Both the position numbers and the translations under genes were made by a program. Below the pieces are notes generated by a model. The model was not told the origin of the DNA. It worked only from the letters and a program-made list of their open reading frames with translations, and searched no databases. A DNA stretch of 45,882 nucleotides from Treponema sp. (GTDB lineage Bacteria > Spirochaetota > Spirochaetia > Treponematales > Breznakiellaceae), in the NCBI GenBank assembly GCA_031274285.1, contig JAISQJ010000102.1:1-45882 (forward strand), given 5' to 3'. Positions 40,847 to 45,882 of this stretch are shown one piece after another. How positions within the stretch are numbered: position 1 is the first letter of the stretch; every line of letters starts with the position of its first letter.

Positions 40847-41350
40847 CTACTTCTGCCGGGCCTTCTCCACCCGCCGGTCCTTCTCCATTCTGGCAAGAAG
40901 CCGCTCCCGCTTATGGGCGGAAAGCCGGTCGATAAACAGCACCCCCTCCAGGTGATCGTACTCGTGGAGAATCACCCTGGCCAGAATGCCGTCCACATCC
41001 ATGGTAAAGGGGCGGCCCTTTTCGTTCCAGGCCTGTATCTGCAGCTCCCTGGGCCGGATCACATCCGCCCAAACTCCGGGAATGGAGAGACAGCCCTCCT
41101 CGTACTTCACCAGCTCCGGGGAAGTGGCGGTAATCGAAGGGTTGATAAAAACCCGCGGCGTATCCCCCTCGATATGGATCACAAACAGCCGCTTCATAAG
41201 GCCCACCTGGGGACCCGCAAGCCCAACCCCCTTCCCGTCATGGAGGGCGTCGATCATCTTATCCGCGATGGCCCTGATCTCATCGTTTATAGTTTTAATA
41301 GGCTCCGCCTTGCCTCGGAGCAGTTCGTTTCCCAGGGTAAGAATCTCCAT
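40847..41350 (-). CDS. def: Peptide deformylase
   Basis: Removes the formyl group from nascent proteins using a metal ion. The 167-residue protein has the three diagnostic motifs: GVGLAGPQVG, EGCLSIPG (Cys ligand) and HEYDHLEG (two His ligands and the catalytic Glu as HExxH-type 'HEYDH'). The downstream neighbour fmt carries out the opposite step, so the pair handles N-formyl-methionine metabolism together. Confidence 0.95.
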   Translation of the reverse strand: MEILTLGNELLRGKAEPIKTINDEIRAIADKMIDALHDGKGVGLAGPQVGLMKRLFVIHIEGDTPRVFINPSITATSPELVKYEEGCLSIPGVWADVIRPRELQIQAWNEKGRPFTMDVDGILARVILHEYDHLEGVLFIDRLSAHKRERLLARMEKDRRVEKARQK

Positions 41351-41413
41351 ACGCCCATACTACCGGAATCCCCGGCCGAACACAATTCAAGCTTCGGTTA
41401 TGCCCGCCCGGCG

Positions 41414-42103
41414 CTAATCGTAAAAAAGGCAGAGCCCGCGGACCTGTTCCGCGCCCGCCCCCTTAAGGGCCGCCGCACAGGCTTCCAGGGTGGCCCCGGT
41501 GGTCATCACGTCGTCGATGAGCAGGGCTTTTTTCGGCGCCGCTGCGGCGGGGACAAAACGGCCCTCCAGGTTTTGCAGCCGGTCCCGGCGGCCCAGCTTC
41601 TTTTGGGTCTGGGAGGGGAGCCGCCGGAGGCAGCGCCGCACGGGGAATCCCTCCCGCTCCAAAAACCGGACCAGATACTCCACCTGATCCCAGCCGGTTT
41701 TGCGAATCTTCCCCGGCCGGGGGGGCACGGGGACCAGATCAAAACCCGGACAGCACCGTTCCCCCAGCCGCCGGGCAAGGAAATTCCCCACCCCTATATG
41801 CTTCCCGAATTTGTAGGCCCCCAGGAGCTTCCGGTACTTCCCCAGGTAGGGGTAGATCAGGGACACGGAATCGCAGTTCCAGTCTTCCCGGGCCCGGCAG
41901 GCAAGGCAGCGGCCGCTTTCCGACACCAGGGGCCGGCCGCAGCGGTCGCAGGTCTCCCCCAGGACCGGGGCAAGCCCCTCCCGGCAGGGACCGCAAAGCC
42001 CCTGCCAGGCCTCCTCCGGCCCAACCAGGGCCGCGCCACAGAGCGCGCAGCCCGAAGGAAAGAAAAACTCCCGAATAAAGAAAAGCGGCAACAACAGTTC
42101 CAT
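41414..42103 (-). CDS. ComF-family phosphoribosyltransferase-like protein
   Basis: The 229-residue protein has N-terminal zinc-ribbon-like cysteine pairs (CALCGAAL, LCGPC, CDRCGRPL, CLACRARED) followed by a type I phosphoribosyltransferase domain with the PRPP loop ALLIDDVMTTGATL. This layout defines ComF/GntX proteins, linked to DNA uptake or nucleotide salvage in other bacteria. Start 42103 (MELLLPLF) has GGAGGG 3-8 bases upstream; the longer frame to 42202 is rejected because it lacks such a site. Confidence 0.85.
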   Translation of the reverse strand: MELLLPLFFIREFFFPSGCALCGAALVGPEEAWQGLCGPCREGLAPVLGETCDRCGRPLVSESGRCLACRAREDWNCDSVSLIYPYLGKYRKLLGAYKFGKHIGVGNFLARRLGERCCPGFDLVPVPPRPGKIRKTGWDQVEYLVRFLEREGFPVRRCLRRLPSQTQKKLGRRDRLQNLEGRFVPAAAAPKKALLIDDVMTTGATLEACAAALKGAGAEQVRGLCLFYD

Positions 42104-42395
42104 AGACCCTCCTTCCCGGCCCTTATAGGGGGAAAGGGCAAAAAAGTGAATAAAAAAGTGTTGATTGTCATATTTTTTCAACTTTTTTCCCGTCAGACGC
42201 AAGCGCCACGCAGATTCGCGCCCTTATAGGGGGTGAACCTCCTCTGTCAGAGGAGGCCGGTAGGATGAAAGCCTTTACCCTTGGACAGGTTTTCAGTTCC
42301 GCCCCAATGGTCCCGCTTCCCCACACCTATAGCCCAGGGCAACAGCCTCTCTGATGTCCTGGGGCGGGGCATAAACGCTTATAAGGCAGGTTTCT
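42104..42395. other. Intergenic region with two inverted repeats
   Basis: No coding frame. CCTCCTCT-GTC-AGAGGAGG (42238-42256) is a perfect 8-bp hairpin. CCGCCCCA (42299-42306) is inverted at TGGGGCGG (42360-42367). Both lie upstream of the Rpn-family gene at 42396. They may form its structured leader or mark the end of an element; no Shine-Dalgarno beyond AAGGCAGG is seen. Confidence 0.4.
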
Positions 42396-43361
42396 ATGAA
42401 AAAAGTGAAACGACTGAAACAACGTCACGTATTCCAGCTCTTTGACCGGGTCTTCAAGTGCCTCTTGGGCCTTTCCGATAAGAGCGTTATCAACCTTATC
42501 AACGGCCTATTCGGTACCTCCTACCCCCCTGACAGTACCGTAACCCGCCCTAGCCCCGAAAAGGTGGAACCCGGTTTAAAGCGGTCCCTGGCGGATATGG
42601 TCATTACTATCAACGGCGACCCCTACCTTATCGAGGCCCAAATTAGAAACGATCGATACATGGGGGTACGGATATTCCAGTATATTTTGAACCAGGGACG
42701 ACTTTCCCCCCAGAAAGGGCATACCCTCATCATACGGCTGCCCCGGATCATCGTCATCTACTGGGAACTCACCCCTTCCACGCCGGAAGTGGAGACCGTC
42801 ATATTTGAGTTTCCCGGCGGCCCACGGTACCGGTACGAGGCTTGCAGCTTCAAGTTTCCCGGCTACAGCATCGGGGAGTTGGAGGAGCGGGGCCTGGGTA
42901 TCCTGTTACCCTTCTGCGTATTAAAGTTCCGCCGGGATGTAGAAAAGGCGAAGACCGCTGAGGAACGGCGGGAACTGGCGGTAATGATGAGAGCCCTGGT
43001 GGAGGAGATAGCGGCGGCCGCGGAACGGAGCCAAAGGCGGGGAGAGATGACCAGGGGGGACCTGGGTAACGTGCTTGACCTAACCGAAATTATGTACAGA
43101 GAATTATATGTACCCTCTACTGAGTTTGAGGAGGAGGAAGGTATGTGGGAACACATCAAACTGAAGGACTACGACGGAGCCTACCGGGAACGGGATGAGG
43201 CTATTCGGGAACGGGATGAGATTGCCCGCAGGGAGGCAGAGGCCGCCCGCCAGGTCGAGACCGCCCGCCAGGCGGCCCGCAAACTCCTGGAAATGGGCGT
43301 CCCCCGGGAGCAGCTTGCCCAGGCCGGACTCCTGGAATTCGCCGGGCAGCCCGGCGCTTAA
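42396..43361 (+). CDS. Rpn family recombination-promoting nuclease / PD-(D/E)XK transposase-like protein
   Basis: A 321-residue protein. The N-terminal PD-(D/E)XK fold shows DRVFKCLLGLSDKSVINLINGLFG, the Asp in SLADMVITINGD, and IEAQ (DxxxE-Q motif, LADM...YLIEAQIR), as in Rpn/PF12784 proteins. The central part (ILLPFCVLKFRR) leads to a long charged coiled coil (about 240-300) with the repeated ERDEAIRERDEIARR pattern. The C-terminal LLEMGVPREQLAQAGLLEFAG matches the fragment at 1-249. These proteins can promote RecA-independent recombination and often occur in many copies per genome. Position: between the structured gap and a convergent VWA gene, 1 base from its stop. Confidence 0.8.
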   Translation: MKKVKRLKQRHVFQLFDRVFKCLLGLSDKSVINLINGLFGTSYPPDSTVTRPSPEKVEPGLKRSLADMVITINGDPYLIEAQIRNDRYMGVRIFQYILNQGRLSPQKGHTLIIRLPRIIVIYWELTPSTPEVETVIFEFPGGPRYRYEACSFKFPGYSIGELEERGLGILLPFCVLKFRRDVEKAKTAEERRELAVMMRALVEEIAAAAERSQRRGEMTRGDLGNVLDLTEIMYRELYVPSTEFEEEEGMWEHIKLKDYDGAYRERDEAIRERDEIARREAEAARQVETARQAARKLLEMGVPREQLAQAGLLEFAGQPGA

Positions 43362-43362
43362 A

Positions 43363-44853
43363 CTATGGCGTTAACGGCTCATCCGGTTTTTTTGTATAGT
43401 TATCGTAGGATGCAATAAAGGATTTCTCATAGTTGGCCAAGGTCGTCAATTCGTCATGGTATTCGACAGTTCCAAGGCTGTCGTTTATATCATTAAGATA
43501 CGCCGATGCCGCCTTAATCATAGCTAGGCCGTTATTTAGATAACCTATTACCTGATCTTTAACAGCGTCATCATTTGCCGTTTGATATTCATTTTCTAAT
43601 ATAACCATAGCATTGGCCAGCTCTCCTATTTCGATAAGTTTTTTTCCATAGGCCGCAAATCCTTCCCCTTTTTTTATCCGCCTATTGGTAATATGGTTAA
43701 TATCACGCAGACTGTCGGCGCTTAGGTAAATATCATGGGCTTCGCTCTGGTGCTTTGTCCCGTTTGTTTCTTCGTAACTGATCAAAAATGTTGCCACTTT
43801 CGTATCAGGACCCGGCAGTTCATCAAAATTTATCACGGCGAAAAGCGTCTCATAATCGCCATTATGGATAGTGTCAAGGGAATAGTGTATCCTATTGCCG
43901 TCGATCCGGTTATTATAACCCCAGGTTTCCTGAAAATGTACGCCCTCCGCCAGTATTAATTCCATGCTTAACATACGGGCCGCGGGAACAACCAGCCTGT
44001 CCAGCTCGGAACCGAAGGTTTCTTCCATTTCGTCATGATCCGAAATAAACCGGGAAGAACCTCCCCCATTTGCTGCCATATCGACCATAAGGTTAATATC
44101 GGCGCTTGCCCCAAGGGCGATGGTGGAAATATTAATGCCCCGCAGGTTATACTGCTTAGTAATACTAACAATATCGTCTTTTGTCCCCGATCCGTTATGC
44201 ATCCCGTCGGTAAGCAGCAAAACCCGGTTTATATAATTATCGCGGTAATGCTGTTCTACCAAATCGTAGCCCAATTTCATTCCCCATAGTATATTGGTCC
44301 CGCCCCGGGGCTGCAGGGTATCAACTTTTCTCTTAAATTGATTGCGATCATTTTCATCTTTAATTGAAGCGGGGGGAATTAACACTTCAGCCGCATTGTC
44401 AAAAATTACAACAGAAATAATATCGTTTTCCCTTACCTTGTTTATAAAAATATAAAAAGAGTTTTTTACCCACGAAAGCTTGTCCCGGTCTGACATTGAA
44501 CCGCTTATATCTATTACAAAGCTTATATTCATCGGTTCAATATTTTCAAAACTATCTTTTTTCCCCTTCAGGCCCACCTGTATAAAACCGGTAGTATCCC
44601 GTATGTCAACATCGGTGGTAACATTTAAGGGGCCGTTTTGCGGCAGCGGATAATCATAATCCTCTTTTGAAATAAGGGCATCAAGCTGAATTTCTTCCGG
44701 CTGATAGATGTACCCTAATCCGGTTAAATATCTTCCCCTGTTTGAAGCCGCACTCTCGCTTCGGCCGCCTCCGTACATACCTACCGGGAAAAACAGGCTG
44801 AACGCCAGGGCGAACCATCCAATGGCCGGTACCTTTTTGCCTCTTTGGTTCAT
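43363..44853 (-). CDS. Exported von Willebrand factor A-domain protein
   Basis: A 496-residue protein with a signal-like N-terminus (residues about 12-30, hydrophobic then GGGRSES). The VWA domain (about 105-290) has the complete metal-ion-dependent adhesion site: DISGSMS, the Thr in GGTN, and the Asp in LLTDGMHNG. The C-terminal part is helical with 'KKGEGFAAYGKKLIEIGELANAM'. The layout resembles COG2304-type secreted VWA proteins. GGAGG precedes ATG 44853. It is AT-richer than its neighbours. Likely a surface or periplasmic adhesion or scaffold protein. Confidence 0.82.
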   Translation of the reverse strand: MNQRGKKVPAIGWFALAFSLFFPVGMYGGGRSESAASNRGRYLTGLGYIYQPEEIQLDALISKEDYDYPLPQNGPLNVTTDVDIRDTTGFIQVGLKGKKDSFENIEPMNISFVIDISGSMSDRDKLSWVKNSFYIFINKVRENDIISVVIFDNAAEVLIPPASIKDENDRNQFKRKVDTLQPRGGTNILWGMKLGYDLVEQHYRDNYINRVLLLTDGMHNGSGTKDDIVSITKQYNLRGINISTIALGASADINLMVDMAANGGGSSRFISDHDEMEETFGSELDRLVVPAARMLSMELILAEGVHFQETWGYNNRIDGNRIHYSLDTIHNGDYETLFAVINFDELPGPDTKVATFLISYEETNGTKHQSEAHDIYLSADSLRDINHITNRRIKKGEGFAAYGKKLIEIGELANAMVILENEYQTANDDAVKDQVIGYLNNGLAMIKAASAYLNDINDSLGTVEYHDELTTLANYEKSFIASYDNYTKKPDEPLTP

Positions 44854-44894
44854 GATTTCCTCCGCTCGTATAGCTTTAGCAGGAATCCTGGGGC

Positions 44895-45119
44895 CTACTT
44901 CTCCGGCTTAGAGCCGATAAGGGTAAAGCTCAGGCCGCACTGGTAGCGTTCCCCGGATTCGGGGTTGGCGGCCTTGTCGGAGGCATAGTAACCCACGGAG
45001 CCGGTAGAGAATTCCTTGGCCTGGGCATAGGAAGTGGCCCAGATTTTGCCGTCGCTGTCCTTAATGGTTATTTCCAAAAACTTGGGGGCCTTGGGGTCCC
45101 GTTTTGCCGGTTCGGGCAT
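44895..45119 (-). CDS. Small protein of unknown function
   Basis: A 74-residue protein, rich in Lys and Ser, with no signal peptide: EITIKDSDGKIWATSYAQAKEFSTGSVGYYAS. Start 45119 is supported by AAGGAG 6 bases upstream; the longer frame to 45275 overlaps the next gene and lacks support. I recognise no family. Lies between the TM2 gene and the VWA gene on the same strand. Confidence 0.6.
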   Translation of the reverse strand: MPEPAKRDPKAPKFLEITIKDSDGKIWATSYAQAKEFSTGSVGYYASDKAANPESGERYQCGLSFTLIGSKPEK

Positions 45120-45186
45120 AGCATACTCCTTACATGATACAAGTCCAGGGGCTCCAAGAAAAGATTTTGGAACCGCCTCAATACAG

Positions 45187-45723
45187 CTAGAAATCTTCCA
45201 GGTCCTCGTCCCTGTCCATGAATTCCGGCAGGGTGTAGACCAGGGTACCGGACTTACGGACCCGGAGTTCCGCAAATCCCTTGCTCACCAGGGTATCCAG
45301 GGCCTTCTTTGCCCCCTCCAGGGGAACATCGGCGGCCAGGGCCACTTCGCTCACCGTAAGGATACCCCTATGCTCCTTGGCCTGGCGCAGAATACTCCGC
45401 TCCAGGCTCTCCTTCTCCCGGACAATCCGGGTCTGCACATCATTGGCGTAGCGCCAGTTCCCCGTTTTCTCCGGTTTTCCGGCGACAACATTGCCGGCGC
45501 CGAATAGCCTATCCCCCGCCCCTTCCAGGGCCCGGCGCAGATTCGCCTCCCGTACCTGGGCCGGGAGGGTAAGAAAGTCATAGATTGACCCCACCATGGC
45601 AAGGCCCCCGGTACACATCCACAGGATCCCCGAGGGAATCTTCCCCAGGTAGAACCGGTGGAGCCCCAGGGCGCCGCAGCCGGAAAGAAACCAGCAGAGG
45701 TAGGCAAAGCCAACGCTATACAT
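45187..45723 (-). CDS. TM2-domain membrane protein with winged-helix-like C-terminus
   Basis: The 178-residue protein starts with a TM2 domain: two short transmembrane segments around GLHRFYLGKIPSGILWMCTGGLAMVGSIYDF. A charged linker with 'NDVQTRIVREKE' follows, and a C-terminal segment resembling a winged helix (about 110-165: EVALAADVPLEGAKKALDTLVSKGFAELRV). The role is unknown; related treponeme proteins carry the same pair. ATG 45723 is preceded by AGGGG; longer starts at 45774 and 45828 would run through the IS end. Confidence 0.75.
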   Translation of the reverse strand: MYSVGFAYLCWFLSGCGALGLHRFYLGKIPSGILWMCTGGLAMVGSIYDFLTLPAQVREANLRRALEGAGDRLFGAGNVVAGKPEKTGNWRYANDVQTRIVREKESLERSILRQAKEHRGILTVSEVALAADVPLEGAKKALDTLVSKGFAELRVRKSGTLVYTLPEFMDRDEDLEDF

Positions 45724-45777
45724 GACCCCTATAATAGTCCAATTCCGGCCCCTGTCCAAGGGTCCGCGTTGCCTCAT

Positions 45778-45825
45778 GAAAAATGTTACCGAAAAGGACC
45801 CATGCCTCAAATAGAAAATGTTACC
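45778..45825. mobile_element. Left end of an insertion sequence (repeat motifs)
   Basis: GAAAATGTTACC occurs at 45814-45825, and almost identically (GAAAAATGTTACC) at 45778-45790, spaced by about 35 bases. Such tandem terminal motifs just before a transposase gene are typical of IS ends. The matching right end lies outside the window. Confidence 0.5.
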
Positions 45826-45862
45826 CAAAATAAAATGAGGACGCTGAACGGAGGGCGTCCCA

Positions 45863-45882
45863 ATGGGGTTAACTATGAAAGA
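45863..45882 (+). CDS. Start of a transposase-like gene (cut by window edge)
   Basis: ATG 45863 with GGAGGG (45850-45855) 7 bases upstream opens a frame of six codons (MGLTMK) to the window edge. The repeats just upstream, and the similarity of this start to integrase-type transposases that often begin with MTMKE-like residues, support a transposase. The start may be ATG 45863 or 45875. Confidence 0.4.

Noticed and set aside
1-45882. tRNA or rRNA genes
   Set aside because: I saw no convincing cloverleaf or rRNA-like sequence on either strand, though short tRNAs could be missed by eye.

Overview
The window looks like chromosomal DNA from a spirochaete of the Treponema group, probably one of the free-living or gut treponemes. 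Pointers are the mix of mur ligases, an fmt-def pair next to a PASTA protein, a fused aroDE gene, several small treponeme-style exported proteins, and the absence of any phage or plasmid backbone. This assignment is inference from gene content. Most of the window is GC-rich. Visibly AT-richer stretches lie at about 17.0-24.7 kb, 36.87-38.73 kb and 43.4-44.85 kb.

Layout. 1-6.5 kb: tail of an Rpn/PD-(D/E)XK-type protein, a sugar-isomerase-like TIM barrel, murE, a DUF2804 protein, murD and an epmA-like lysyl-tRNA synthetase paralogue. 6.56-15.43 kb (minus strand): the most striking region, a compact operon encoding an SsuABC-type importer, a cysteine synthase, a NifB-type radical SAM enzyme and nitrogenase-like K, D and H proteins. 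15.6-17.6 kb: citrate synthase and a lipoprotein. 17.8-23.1 kb: a carbohydrate ABC importer (two permeases and a binding protein) and a glycoside-hydrolase-like enzyme, with well-formed promoters, a palindromic operator and a G15 tract. 23.3-24.7 kb: a decayed transposase and a truncated ATP-binding regulator. 24.7-27.0 kb: acyl-CoA synthetase with an HTH-cupin regulator. 27.1-34.3 kb: a tightly packed minus-strand operon (exported protein, aroDE, rpiA, a Cys-rich protein and a heterodimeric ABC exporter). 34.3-36.4 kb: a degenerate AMP-ligase and a seven-repeat lipoprotein. 36.9-38.7 kb: a DUF262/DUF1524 protein that looks like a horizontally acquired defence gene. 38.75-42.1 kb: PASTA protein, fmt, def, comF-like. 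42.4-45.9 kb: complete Rpn-family protein, VWA protein, two small genes and the left end of an insertion sequence.

Main interpretation. The nitrogenase-like operon retains all six P-cluster cysteines and the cofactor-anchoring cysteine of NifD, plus a full NifB, but it has no nifE/nifN here. In the D subunit, positions equivalent to the nitrogenase active-site Arg96, Gln191, His195 and His442 are replaced. Together with the linked SsuABC and CysK genes, this argues for a sulfur-scavenging reductase related to methylthio-alkane reductase (Mar) rather than nitrogen fixation. The importer would bring in an organosulfur compound, the H/D/K complex would cleave a C-S bond using a NifB-derived cluster, and CysK would fix the released sulfide (or thiol) into an amino acid. 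The substrate is not known from sequence.
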